NCBI GenBank assembly: GCA_022113835.1
Contig: JAILWY010000007.1
Span: 10,207,001-10,271,000, forward strand
Source of the DNA: Atopsyche davidsoni
Lineage: Eukaryota > Arthropoda > Insecta > Trichoptera > Hydrobiosidae
DNA length: 64,000 bases
Direction: 5' to 3'
The position numbers were made by a program, and so were the translations under genes. This document shows positions 36,459-49,480 of this stretch, piece after piece. The notes under the pieces were generated by a model. The model saw only the letters and a program-made list of their open reading frames with translations. It had not been told where the DNA came from and did not search any database. How positions within the stretch are numbered: the first letter of the stretch is position 1; every line of letters begins with the position of its first letter.

Positions 36459-39400
36459 ACGAACTGTAGAAATACAAAATACGTAAGATGAAGTGAGTGT
36501 TACATATTTTAATCTCTTCTTTTCTGAAGAGATTCATTAAAAATAACATACCTACTCACGCTACGTGGATTTTTAAAAGCCAGAAGAACTAAACTCACGA
36601 TTCATAACAACAACTTCTTTTTAAAAGAAAGCGATGCAGTCTCGATGATGGGTTATAATTTTTATCTTTAGATAATAAAAAATCTAAAATCATAACAAGA
36701 CGGGAAACCAAATATATCTTAAATGATAAATAAATAAATTCACGAACCGTCCTTGCATTCAATGAAAAAAAAACAACAGTGCTAATGAACATTGAGTTGA
36801 CTGGCGATGAAAATAGAAAAAATTGATGATAATGATCGGACTTTTTATAATAAAAATCACTTATACTTATATCGTCTGTATTTATGCTCCAAATGTGTGA
36901 TTATCCAATACGATATGAACTGAGTGAGAAGTTTGTGATTTTTAAATGCTTCTTCAAGACAATGGAGAATGATACCATTACTGTTAACATAAGGACAAGC
37001 TGTGCATGATTTATGCCACTGTATAAAGTAATGCTAAATATATTCATAAGTTTTGTAATAATAATATATAATCTAGGCTTGATTTTTCAGAATATTCGAA
37101 AGTTAAAAAAAAAAATTATTCAGAGCGGATTGCTTCTGTGAAAGGTTTGAAAATTAAAATTAAAAGTTAAATAAAAAATTTAAGGGAACCAATAAGTTGT
37201 TTCCTAAATATTTTTTATATCCTTGAAAATAACAAATGAAAATACCCGCAATTAAATCCTACGTGTAGTATTTTTTTCACGTGTTTTGTTTAACCGCAAA
37301 AATAATTTATTTCCATTTATTATTTCCTATATTTTTAATAAATCTGTAAAGTACTTTTTAATACACTTTATATGCAGTCAGAAATATCTAGAATTCTATT
37401 AAATAAAGGCTTGTTATAATCATGAATTCGGTTTTTTCGGTGTTTGTTGTATTTTTTATTTTATTATGTGCCTAATTAAAAACATGTCTAAAAACAAATA
37501 TGTTGTTCCCAGATGTAAATACTTTTTTTATTACTGTATTTTTCACTTCCACTTGTAAATGTTTTGTAAAAAGAATACTAGTCTTATTGCAAAAATTTGG
37601 TAAAATAGATAATTTATCGTGTTAAAAATTAAAATAATTTTTATTTGAGCTGAATGTGTTATACTCATATATTTAAAAATACGAATATTTTCGCTATGTT
37701 AAAAAACAGAATCAAAACCTGTTTTAGCATTTGTATTCTCGAATCAAAAAAATTCTTTATGATAGGTAATATACATTTTAATAATTTATCTGGAAATATA
37801 AAAATCAACTATACAGCGTAGGTTATATACTGTCAGTCCTTTAGGAGAAAAAATGTAAATGATTAAGTCCATGTTTTTTTTAATTAATGTATAGATGTAG
37901 TCAATAAATTAAAATACTGTACCTAACTTACCAGTAATGTGTGAGTGTTAAATTTCCTTTTATTTCTAATTGATAAAGACGGAAATGGTGGGACTCCCCG
38001 ATGAATACTAAATTGATACATTTTTTGTGTTTTTAAATCAAAACCGCCCTCTCGTACTCAGAGGATTGGGTTTGCAGTCAATTTGACTTTCTCTATCTCC
38101 ACCCATGGGGAGTGGTTATCATGAAAACCCTAAACTCTAAAGTCTCAAACCAACAAAAAAACTATTGAACTTAACTCTCATAAATGCATCGTAAAGACCA
38201 AAAATATCCTGTAGGTACAGGTTTGGTCAATTTAAGGCTCTTTCAATTTCCAATATTTTGTATGTGCATGATATTGAAACTGGATTATTGAATTCATTTA
38301 ATCAATATTCTTAAATTTATTTTCCATTTTGATGTGTAAAAAAATAACTTTTTCCGCTACTATAATGTTGGTTTGAATCTTTAGTAGTGGTGTGTTATCA
38401 AATCACATGGACTCAGACATACTGAAGAATGCGCCTAAAACCGAACGCCCTGTCGAAAGTTCTCGTGAAACTCAGTCACGGTACATGTTCTTCATCAACA
38501 CATATTTAATTTTTAATTTTGTTTATTGAACAGGAGCAGACGGTGCTTAAAACCCATCGTAAATTATTTAGTAAATTGTTTTGAATGCGATGTAATGGTA
38601 TCCACGTTTCTGCGTATCGGGGCGACCGCATTCTCAAGTATATCTAATCCTACCCCAGCCTGCATTCTGAGCGCTCCAGAGATGAATGTATTTAATATTT
38701 TTGAGATATAAAAAAAACGTTAATAATTTAATGTTAGGCTAAGCATGTATTTACGAGGAATAAAGTGTAAATATAGATGTACTGCTACGTGAAGGAGCTA
38801 ACTGCAAATAATGTAACGAATAAATTACAATATATCAGTGGTATTCTGTGTTTTATTTATTTCAAATGTACCTAAAAAATCCCAACTTCCCGACAATCCC
38901 TATAATACCCAAACCTGCATACATTTCCCTACAAAACAACTTATGTTTTAAACACCGATAATGAATTTAGAATTAATTCAACGAAATTGATAGATCGTGC
39001 TAGGTGAGCCAATAAAACAAATATAAATAGCCAAATAACTGGGATATTACAAACATTTCTGAGCGCTTTTGGCTCTTAAGACAGAAAGGACTTACGAAGA
39101 CGGACACGCTCAAAAAAAAATCTCCTAGCTACTCGGCTAATAACACTTGTTCAAATAAAAGTTTTACACGCTTACACCACATGGACAGTAGCTGGCAAAG
39201 GGAATGTTCCCTTAATGTTGTTAACGCCCGGAAATAAGGGAATATTAAACCCCACATGTAGACCGAAGATGAGATAGATGGTAAAGAGGGGCCGAGATGA
39301 TAAAAGAATCTTGAAATTTAATTTAACTTTTTTTAAACCTCCTTGGTTAAGGTGAGATGAACTGAAATATAGCTACGATGAAGCCAAAATTCACAACAGA

Positions 39401-41035
39401 TGACATTGACAAAATTGTCTGATTTATAAATATTACGTCGAGTCTATAATGCGGTTTATTTGAAAATATTCAGAATTACTTAATGTGATTTTAAGGCCAG
39501 TTTTTGTAGGTATCAATTTGTCCTAAGTGTGATATGATAAATGGGAAAGATGGCATAGATAGCCTTTGTATTTATGTCATCATTTAAGTTGAAGCATCAG
39601 GAGCACCAAACATTCCTCTGGTCTTCCCAGGCGATCGCACATAATTCTCAAGCCTCACAAAGGGCTGCGCACATTCCAAACAAAAGTAATTATAAGCAAA
39701 CAAGCCTTATGTAAATGAGAGCACACGGCGGGCGCGCTCCTCCTGACCCCGTGTTCTTCGGACATTAATGACCTTATAACATCGTTGGTTTTCTAACGAC
39801 CAGAAATTAGTCAAAAATATTACCTGCTCAGATGGGATCACGGGAACGCCGACTCCCCAACAAGCCTTCTTTCGACGGACGGGTACTTCAGTGCTTCCGT
39901 ACCGGCTGTTTAAAACATCAGGTGACTGGGGTCTCTAATATATATAAATATATATGAAACGTATCTTCACACTCGGCCCTTGGATAAACTTTGGCTTTGA
40001 ACCTTAAAAACACACTCATAATAAATTAATACACCATTGAAAGTACTGCATCATAAGATCTTATTTTATTGGCAAATTTCGTTTATTATCCATAGGTAAA
40101 GTAGATAGATCGAATAGGTTCACCCCTCTAGTAAATTGTATCATAGTCTAATTAGTTTATTTTATTAAATTAAATAGAAGCTTACATGTATGGTGATTAA
40201 CAAGAGCTTCAATTTGCTCAGAGAGTCTGAACAAATCCTTGAAATCCTAAAAGTGCTGGATCAAGTCATCTATAAACTCTAAAGCGAAATAAAGGGATTT
40301 CAATAAACATTAAATTTGATCTTGCAATTTTTAAGATATTAACCAACTATGTTATGTATATAAAAAAGCTTACACTATGAAAAAAATATTATGTTTTTAA
40401 TCGCACTGAAATTCAATTTAAATTAAATGAATTGCAAGTTAATCCCCCGGATTCCATTTTAAGGTGAATTCAATAACGGGAGGTTGCCCCAGTAATGCAG
40501 TTCTTAACCCACCCTAAGTTTTCTAGAATAGGGGAGTGTCTAAGCCACCCCTAGCGCAGATGCAAGGAAAAGATATAGCTTGTGATTAAAAGCCCGAATG
40601 CTCAGTTACGAGCTGCAATAAATAATTGACTGATAATATTTGTAAATGAAACACTTAGTTAAGGCTTAATAAAGGAACCAATTAAGATATAGTTAATGCA
40701 TATTATTTATCGACTTTAAACATATTTTATATTATACATAATACGTCAAATAATTCCAATCTAATAAAATACAATAGATTGTTTTTTTTATATCTGCAAA
40801 CAATGCGTAAGTCCGGCACCATTGTAGACAAAAAATAAATTAGGTTAGTTCAGATTAAAATATTTTTACTGTAATTATTTTGGTTAAACAGGGTAAGGTT
40901 ATTTACTGATATTACTTTGAATAAGTCAAGTATGGTTAAACAATGTTTATTGTTATTATTCTGGTAGGTTGAGAGTTACTATAAATATTCTAGTAAGGTT
41001 AAATTATTTTATATTATATATTTTTAATCAAGTGA
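36459..41035. other. AT-rich DNA: possible extended 3' UTR, then intergenic
   Basis: No gene or structured repeat is recognised. Several AATAAA hexamers occur before about 38850, compatible with alternative 3' ends. A small GC-richer patch lies near 39720-39930. Confidence 0.45.
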
Positions 41036-41995
41036 GGGGGTTGGCGACCATTTCACTCATGCTCACCCAGTGTTCATGGTTTTCTAAGGTGAAAATAGTG
41101 TAGTGGGTCCTCGGGTCTTTCTACGTCGCAGATTTATATTGGAAAGAAAATCTGCTGCCCAATAGCATTATTATCTACTATAATAATAGCCATTGTGTGT
41201 GTGTGTGTGTATGTTTCATTTTTTGCTTCTCTATAGAATATCTTAAAAGATACAACGCTGATTTTTTGCACGTAAGTTTAGTAAATTTTTCCGCAGCTAT
41301 GTGCCGAATTTCAAGACGATAGGATAATATTTTTATTCATAAACTAATTTAATTAAACTATAAAATATGCACTTGCGAGTTTCAATATGTGCGAATTATA
41401 GGATTTTATTGTTCAACACGAGAATTTCAAATTTAAAACTTTTACAAAAAAACAAATTTTGATGCTTCTTAAAAATTTTCAGTTTATATCAGCTTGACAC
41501 AAGTACCAATTATATTTTTTTATCGAAATTGCGTTAGAAATTATTAATCACATCATTAATAACTTAAAGTGCCTCCTTAAAAAATAACACCGTCTAAGCA
41601 CAGCAAACGTAATTAAAAAATAATAGCACAGTTGAACGTGATAAAGACTGCATCTAATAAAGAACAGTGCAGTGAAAGTGATTCGTTGTTTGTGACACGA
41701 AATGTGATATTTCCTAGAATGGCTTTGCTTTCGAAATTAATATACGGTTATTCAAAATATATGTGTACAAAATGTTCATCTAATTGTCAGCCAAACATAT
41801 GTTCAAACACTATTGCATCGTTCATAGAATACGTCATTTTATGACGGGCTAGATTTCTAGTATATATATATTTTTAACAAAGCTCAGGCGTTTAGATATG
41901 ATACAGAAACAAGGTACTTCCAGAGTACATCCCTCCGATCCTTTACACGCGCTCAAAGTACACAATAGCAGCCATGCACAAGCAACAGAATGGGG
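41036..41995 (+). repeat. dispersed ttggcgacc repeat split by a Helitron
   Basis: The left part is 41036-41173 and the right part 41861-41995. Joined, they reproduce the order of blocks seen uninterrupted at 20795-21135 and, reversed, at 57531-57812. The break falls at aatagcattattA|Tatat; the uninterrupted copies read aatagcattaatata and aatagcataattatata there, which is the empty Helitron target. Confidence 0.8.
41174..41860 (+). mobile_element. non-autonomous Helitron, copy 3 (nested)
   Basis: TCTACTATAATAATAGCC follows A at 41173. The right-end hairpin CGTCAT/ATGACG is followed by CTAG (41857-41860) and then T. At 687 bp it is the longest copy. An internal frame (41632-41844) is a relic of the conserved segment and includes SESDSLFVTRNVIFPRMALL. 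It sits inside another repeat, which dates it as the younger insertion. Confidence 0.88.
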
Positions 41996-42089
41996 AGGAA
42001 ATAGTTAAGTTATTTATCATTCAATTTATTTGCTCATGTGAAGTTAGGTCAGTGTTGTAATTATTTCGGTTAGATTAGAATATTTTGAT

Positions 42090-42440
42090 TGCGTTGGCTT
42101 ATTGAGTGCTGCGCGGATATCCCGACGTGAAGTGTGTCCGATAATGAGCGGCCCGCGGCGCCTTATTTGTATTCCGCTCCCCGCGCCCCGGGAAGGGGTC
42201 GCCGGGGCATTAATATGGAGGAACAGCCGGGGACGCCGGGGGTGGACAGAGCAAATAAATGGCCGGCGCATCGGGACCCTTTGAATATTTACGAATATAG
42301 TTTATGATGATTAGGTGAAATCCCCGGCCTTAATTAAAACCGGGCCCCGGGCGCGTCGTTCGGACGATCGCCCCACATTCCGCGGTCGTGTGTATAGCGG
42401 CCTGCACTCGCTGCGACTCAGCCGGTAACCAAAGGCTGAC
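42090..42440. other. GC-rich CpG island with AT motifs, no recognised gene
   Basis: The strongest GC contrast outside the coding exon. Words such as gcgccccgggaaggggtcgc alternate with cattaatatgg, aataaatgg and ccttaattaaaa. Opposite-strand open frames (42044-42271 minus, 42102-42284 plus) overlap and show no domain. The composition suggests a regulatory or promoter-like element, but no TSS motif is identifiable. Confidence 0.4.
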
Positions 42441-43027
42441 CTAAACTCATTTCTATTGCGTTAATGCTTTCTATATAACTTTAAAATACATCTAAAACAA
42501 GACGATGCTACTGGCTTAATACTGCTTGAAAATCGGGCAACCCACACACGCTGCGGCTAGTGGCACTTTTGAGAAAAATTACAGTATATTAGTGTGCAGT
42601 TTGTTTATTGGTTGTATTGCAACGTTTTCAGTACACTTAAAACACAGAATGGATCCATTAATAATTTATAAACAAATTTACAGTCAGAATCACTGTGCGT
42701 GAATTTAAGGGTTGTATTACACAAAAAAAAACATACGAATGCATATTTCATTATTTTCTATGCCGTGTTTTAAAATATTGAATGTTTTTTTTTATATTTT
42801 TGCCGGTTGTGTCGGTTGTGTCGCAGCATTTGCAGGCAGCTTTGATGTCTAAGGGAGTTTTATCCTCTTTGGTCGGCGCTGTGGTAGTATTTACACATTT
42901 CTGAAACACAATAAATTCCTTAGAGCCTGCGACTTGTTGACTTTTATAATTAGGGAAGTTAGTACTCTTTTAAGTACTGTTATTTTTATGTGCACATTTG
43001 TGCACATCCCAGTGCAGAGATTTGATC

Positions 43028-43064
43028 CCTGAAGGTAATCCTAGCACCGGAACCGAAATATCGG
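43028..43064 (+). repeat. degenerate Penelope-type hammerhead motif (family D)
   Basis: CTGAAGGT, a damaged left stem, CTAGCACCGGAACC, GAAA, then the TATC palindrome/cleavage segment and GG. Core GAAA and cleavage wording survive. The 5' core has lost bases relative to 19270. Confidence 0.45.
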
Positions 43065-43295
43065 AAACATCAAATTATAAAGCACCACACATCCAAGTAC
43101 AAAGCTCATTTAATAAATAATATATACACGTACTATGATGAACGAATTATCAGTAGAAAATACATTAAATCTGTAACCTATGTTCCATACTATATTTATG
43201 ATTAGTGTATTTTTATAATGTGAATAATTAATAAATAAAGCGACACAGAAAGTACTTAGTACTTAGAGTATTAGTGATGCTCCCACTTTTAATTT

Positions 43296-43330
43296 TTTGA
43301 CACAACTATCATGTTGGCGAAATCGGTAGA
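43296..43330 (+). repeat. degenerate Penelope-type hammerhead motif (family C)
   Basis: TTTGACA, CAAC, a tatcat loop, GTTGGC, GAAAT, CGGTAG. Same hairpin as 6721 and 32643 with the GTTGGCGAAA block intact; the CTGATGA core is eroded. Confidence 0.45.
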
Positions 43331-45881
43331 AATAATACGTGGGAATAAGATAAAATATTATTTAAAATAAATATTTACAAATTTATTCGTTTGTTTGACC
43401 GATCAAATATTTTAATCAATAAGCTAAGCCCGTGGCTACAAACCGATGGTTTATTTATGGCGGCCTAATGAAAAGATATTGCTTGTTATATTTCTCTGGC
43501 GGGAATTCCTCTGCGTCGGGTTTTTATAACATATCGAAGGCTGACGTTTGATCCCATTCCGGGCTAAATATTCCGCCCCTCGTACTAATTTGAGAAATGG
43601 TTCCGACTGGAGATACACACAGTTTGGTCAGCGGACAGGGTCGTACGATCGCACCGACAATATTTAAACCTTTTGGGTGCGAATTAAATACCAGAGACGT
43701 TCCTAAATTTATAAAAGACATGATTTTTCAGTCTTTACACTTGCAATGTTTTTGAGAATATTAAAAAATATCTCTCAAGCAATATGAGTCTAAATGAAAT
43801 AGCTCAAAAGATAACAAAAATTATCAAATTGTTATTTTTAATATACGCATAATTATTTCCAAAAAACTTGGAAAGTACACCACTGCTGCACAGTCAAACG
43901 TAAGGGCTCTAGGAAAACCGTCACATAAATTGTAAGGGACGGAGATCAAAGGGAGAGGCCGCGGTACGGACCGGGCAACCCTTATGTCTGCCCCAAAACT
44001 GCATGCATAAAAACCTGCAAGGGTACACCCTCATAAGAATCGCTCAAGCATTTCCATTTCATCGATAAGCATCCATTTGAACGGTCAGTCATTTACCCAC
44101 TTAAATTTATATTGCTCTTTCAAAATTCGTTCACATGAAAATGTGACTGTTTTATTTTGATAAAACTCTAAGGTATACTTATAAAACTCAAGCATACATC
44201 TAAATGAAATTTCATCTTAAATAAAATATAATATTGGAAAACATGATATACCATGTCTATACCATAATCTGCCTTGTGATCTAGTTGCTAATAAGCTCGT
44301 TTTATGTTTGCTCGTTCGTTTGTGATTTTCAATTGTCTTAAAGCACAGACATAATATATATACAATAAAAACGAATACAATGTATTATAATACATTTAAA
44401 TATATTATATAATATCATGTTGTCCGCCGGATACTTTACAGCGATGACTTTGTACAGCGGCACTTAAAAACCCTGGTAGCTTTTATCTCGTCAACTTTAA
44501 TCAACCTGACACCCAAGGAAGGATTTCTAAAAAATCAACTGAAATAACTGCGCTGATTACTACCTGCAAATTTTAAAAATACAGCTGGGATCATAATTAA
44601 TAATTAAGTTGATACTTTTGTTAAAAAACTATATATTTATGTGAGTTTGATTCGCTGCATCTTGGTTTTATTAAATAAAGTTTTTTCATTTTCATTTCAT
44701 TTTCTAACCTTTTACAAAGACTGATTTATCCATAAATGTTAACACTTGTAAGTTGTTAGTAGTTTTCATAGAATTTACTTTAATAAAGTATTTGTAAGGC
44801 ATAAAATATGTCCTTATCTTCCATACATTTTCTAGACATATATTTCATCTACTATTGAATGTAAAAATGTACTTATATATAAAACATCTTCGATAATAAT
44901 AAAATCTAAACCTTCAATTTGAAATTAATTGATAAATTCCCGAATAATATTATTGAGCATTCTTTTGATGCTTGTATATCAAATTTAGGCCCTTTTCTGT
45001 GTAAATGATTTATTGATTTATAAATCTTTATGAATAATTTGTCCGAAAACCGTCCTATTATGTAAACCTTAAATATCCATAAATACTGAGTGATTTATGT
45101 ATTGGTGAAGCGCTGGATTCACAAACAAGCAGCCTCAAGGACAGACCTGACAGATTCAACCACAAAATTTATCAAAATATTTTATGATCTAACTTTAGAT
45201 CCCGTGTACCTATCGTGTTGATTGAATGAAAATACAGCCTTATTTTGTATTTGTCTCTTTTATTACAAAAATACGTTTTAAATAGCTTATATAAAGAGTG
45301 AATGCAGATGGGATCAAAATTTATTAAATACGTAAGTACTCTTCAAAAACGGGAAGTAATGGTGTTTACGTTTTAGGGAATGATATTTCTGTAGATGTTG
45401 TCAGGGAGTTTGATAAATTCAGTAATTGAATGATTTAAAGTATAACGTGGTACAATATTCAAGAACAGAGTAAATCAAAATAATAAGAGCTGTAAAAAAA
45501 GCGGATTGAGTAGCAGAGGCGAGCAATGTGACTGCTGCAAAAGAAGCAGTCGATGTGACGGACAGAGCCTCTCGTTTCCGGTAGACCCCATCTCCACCGG
45601 GGTGGAGCCCTGCGTTAGGAGGCTTACGAGATTTCCGCCTAATTGGCCCCGAAATTGGTTGACAAAGGTAATAAGCTACTTATTTAACGCCAGGTTGTGT
45701 AACTAATTCTGCTACTAAGAATGAAAAAATCTCCTAAGGTAATTTTCTGTTTTTTTAGTGGTAGATTAATTCAATTGCTTAGTACCCACGACAGACTGTC
45801 TTATCTTTTTATACTTCATATTTAAACAAATTTGAATAGATAATAAGATAATATATACAAGATTACGATAACTTTTGTTTG

Positions 45882-45917
45882 TGTGAGCTTTCGCCTTTCA
45901 AGGGCATCGTCAGACAG
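45882..45917 (-). ncRNA. hammerhead ribozyme motif, core intact (family B)
   Basis: Minus strand: CTGT, CTGACGA core (N7 = C), one extra T, a short stem II GCC/GGC with a TTGAAA-containing loop, GAAA core, GCTC (AGCT palindromic stem III then C at the cleavage position), then ACACAAAC. Stem I is only 3 bp (TGT/ACA). All invariant core bases are present, but the two weak stems make activity uncertain. A diverged sibling lies at 26643-26680. Confidence 0.55.
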
Positions 45918-46552
45918 TCTAAAAGGTACAATAGAAGTATTCACTATTACATAAAACGCAAACTTCATTTGAATTACAAATGATTTTTTAAAATAGAAAC
46001 TTTCAGGGCTAATGTTTTAGCTCTGCTAGGATTAAAATCCGGCATCATACAAAAAAAATTAAATCACATTGGTAATGAAGCATTTTTCAAGTTAAAGTCT
46101 TTGTGGTTTAAGTATTAAGAAAGACAAAAAAGAGGTCATTTCATACAATTTCAAGGTCATTTATTTATTTTGGAACCATTGCAGCTAAAGAAAATTTATT
46201 TACTTATTTATTAACTGTTATGCACCAAAAAGAATTAAATAGATCGTGTTATTTATAGCTCATAGCATTATTCCGTTATCTGATTGAATAAAACATTTTT
46301 TTGTATTTTCTTCTTCAGGGTAATTTTCCCACAACTTTCCGGCAAGAACTCCATAATTAAAACAGACCGGGAATCCTGAAAACGCATGAAAAACGTACTG
46401 CGGCCATGGTTCGCCTGTGATGAAGGACCAACTGACAACAAGAACCAATAACCCTCGTGTGCTCTTACACTTCAACCATACTCTAAGCTTGAGTTTAAAA
46501 AAAGCTGTTGATAGATATTTATTATATTATTATAATGTAAATTATATATATA

Positions 46553-47226
46553 CCAGAAATGTAGCCCGTCATAAAATGACGTATTCGATGATCGATGCAA
46601 TAGTGTTTGAACATATGTTTGGCTGACAATTAGATGAATATTTTGTACACATATTTTTTTAATAACCGTATATTAATTTTGAAAGCAAAGCCATTCTAGG
46701 AAATATCACATTTCGTGTCACAAACAACGAATCACTTTCACTGCACTGTTCTTTATTAGATGCAGTCTTTATCACGTTCAATTGTGCCATTCTTTTTTAA
46801 TTACGTTTGCTGTGCTTAGACGGTGTTATTTTTTTAGGAGGCATGTTAAGTTATTAATGATGTGATTTATAATTTCTAACGCAACTAAAAAATAAAATTG
46901 GTACTTGTGTCAAGCTGACATAAACTGGAAATTTCTTAGAAGCATCATATTTTGTTTTTTTGTAAAAATTCTAAATTTGATATTATCGCTGTGAACAACA
47001 GAATCATATAATTCGTACATAAAGCATATTTGATAGTTTTATTTAATTAGTTTATGAATGAAAATATTATCCTATCGTCTTGAAATTCGGCACATAACTG
47101 CAAAAAAAATTACTGAATCAGCATAAAATCAGCGTTGTATCTTTTAAGATATTCTATAGAGAACTAAAAAATGAAACATACACACACACCCACCCACCTA
47201 CACACAATGGATATTATTATAGTAGA
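46553..47226 (-). mobile_element. non-autonomous Helitron, copy 4
   Basis: Reverse orientation. The 5' end TCTACTATAATAATA is at 47226 and the terminal hairpin (46567-46581) precedes the 3' end at 46553. The end reads CTGG instead of CTAG, which still fits CTRR. Flanking bases on the element strand are A before the 5' end and T-rich sequence after the 3' end. The (TG)n tract is interrupted by GGTGGGTG. The MPPKK relic start is conserved. Confidence 0.85.
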
Positions 47227-49480
47227 TTCCACAAAAAAAAAAAAATGTTTTTCACATGTGAACCGTTTACCTAAAAATATATTATAAACTTGCGTAGGCA
47301 ACAACGCGAGGTTGTTAAATATTCATTAAACATAAGTTTTATTAATTTAAGTTGTGTGTATTTTCGAATTATGTTACACCTTTCCTGGAACCTTATTTCC
47401 ACAGAATGTAGAAAATTGTGACTGTAAGGAGAGCAGGAAGCCGAGGGGTGACGCCTGGCGCCGCTGCTGGATTAATCACCTGAAATTTTGTCAATTAATC
47501 TTTTCAGGAACAAGCACGGCTTTCCGCGGAGTTAAATTACCCCAGAAATAAGCAGATAATACAGGTTTTGGCAAGTTTTGTGGAAAATTATATCGCAGGA
47601 CGTATTACTGCGGCTGTCAGATGAGGCTTCGCTGTGTATTATTTAATTTATCTTACTGCTCCTCCGAACCCCTGTACCCTGGTAGCATGTGTTTTAGAAA
47701 TTTAAGGGACGTTACATCGCAATGTTTTGTTTCTTCATATGTTTTTACACATTCTAATTTATATATTCTAATTAATATTAGACAGATATATCAAGTATGT
47801 GTAAATTTTGATTCAGTGTATTGAGACTGCATTACTTACATCCTCGAATGAAATAAGCAATGAAATATTATTTCAAAAAATATTATATTTATGCATGTCG
47901 TGCTTTTGATTTAGGTCTCAGTACTGGAGCCATCTTCAGGTAATCTTCACGCAAATTTAATAGTAGATTAGTAATTTGTGTGAATCATAAAATATTTTTT
48001 CAGTTCAGTTCTCAAATTGCTCGCTTTGATTTTGGACCCGCACGCCACTGAGTTAAATTCGCGTACACTTCAGAACCGTTTAAATTCGTTTTTGAAACAC
48101 GGCTCTGTGAGCCTCGCGTTCAAATTTAAAAATTCATTATTTCGCCGAAGTGTATTCGGCGTTTTATTATTTCCAACCCTCGCTTCGCCACCCCCGGCCG
48201 CTGTACGGCGACTGACAAATCACCTGAAGGATTGCGTCGAGTTTTTAGAAGACCAGCACTTTGAATTCCCAACAAACGTTTGCCCCCATCCCTTACGGCT
48301 GACCTCGCCGTTCGCCACATATGCTGTGAACATCGCTCTGTGGAATTTCACAAGTTTTACTGGAGTAAACATGCAAATAATTAACATCATAAATTTAAGT
48401 GCGAAACGTTAGACCTTCAACATGATAAATTCAGGCTTTTTAGATATGCTGCAAAAATACTTCTGTGCGATCGTGCTCAACTTCGAACTGGTGAGATTCT
48501 CTCTTAATGATATTCACTTTATCTTTTCCGTGCGAGAGTTTAAAAAAATTACACGTAACAAAGAGTAAATTAAAATAACTAAATATATAATTCAGTTTTT
48601 TTAGGTGCAACTTTGAATGTTTGACCTAAATCAATCTTTAAAAAATCTCTAATCAAAGTAGATCAAAAATTTACGACAGAATTCCTTGATTTTTTTACGC
48701 AAATGACCGGGTCAATGGCGTTCTAGCGTCGAGCAGCAAAATAAAAAATAATAAAAATTTTAGAGGGGTTGAAAATTGAGATATAAAACACTGTAGTCCT
48801 GCCAGACCTATCCTCGGAAGGTCCTAATAAATATTTCTCTGAGAAATCTCTTAGTCGAGCAATAGTCTAGCAACAAATGAAGAGTTGTGTATATTTTTTT
48901 AGAATTTCTTTGATCAACCTGTAAACGTAATTTTTTACTGTGCATATTCTTCAAACATGGAGTATAATTACACAACAGCCTGCAACATGATATTGGCGGA
49001 TTAGAGGCGTCGTAAACGCGAAAGGAGTGGCGCGGTACTAATTGCTTATTCTCTCGCCTCACGCGTCAAAAAGTAACACCCGGCTTACGCGACGCTATCT
49101 CTCTTTTATGAATCGAATAACGAAGATTACACGCCGTCAAAAGCAAACAGGCTAATGGACGCCCTCAAATATTCCCTTTGGCCGGTGAAGCTGCCAGCGA
49201 CGGCGACCCTGAACAATGCTGACAACAAAGCCCCCCGATTCTGGCAACACAGCCGACGGCCGCTCTAGGGGTGTGCCACATAGCGAACCGGCGAATAACC
49301 CCATGGAAGACATTGTTATTTGCATTTACTATTACTAATAAAAAAATTTAAAAAAATTATTAAAAAATATGAAAAATTCGTTCAATTCTAAGTCCTCCAC
49401 ACCTCAACAGGCATGATACAATATTTATATTCGTTAAAACCATTTCTAATCAAGTCTGAAAAAAACCAATTAAAGGCGTA
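47227..49480. other. non-coding DNA
   Basis: No gene is recognised. The 131-codon frame at 48017-48412 plus has no domain and an unremarkable composition. A GC-richer patch lies at about 49000-49300. Confidence 0.45.
47908..47940 (-). repeat. degenerate Penelope-type hammerhead motif (family D)
   Basis: Minus strand CTGAAGAT, GGCTCCAGTACTGAGACC (imperfect hairpin), TAAATC where GAAACGTC is expected. The catalytic G12 is lost. Confidence 0.45.

Larger units (their letters stand above)
42441..46552. other. AT-rich non-coding DNA
   Basis: No gene is recognised. Hammerhead-like motifs at 43028, 43296 and 45882 are listed separately. Domain-free frames at 43524-43721 minus, 45506-45706 plus and 46260-46475 minus were dismissed. 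Confidence 0.5.

Noticed and set aside
38425..38485. CTGAAGA ... GAAAGTTC resembling a hammerhead
   Set aside because: No convincing stem II between the two half-motifs.
48017..48412. 131-codon open frame on the plus strand
   Set aside because: No recognisable domain, AT-rich surroundings, no splice or regulatory context; length is within chance for a 64-kb window.
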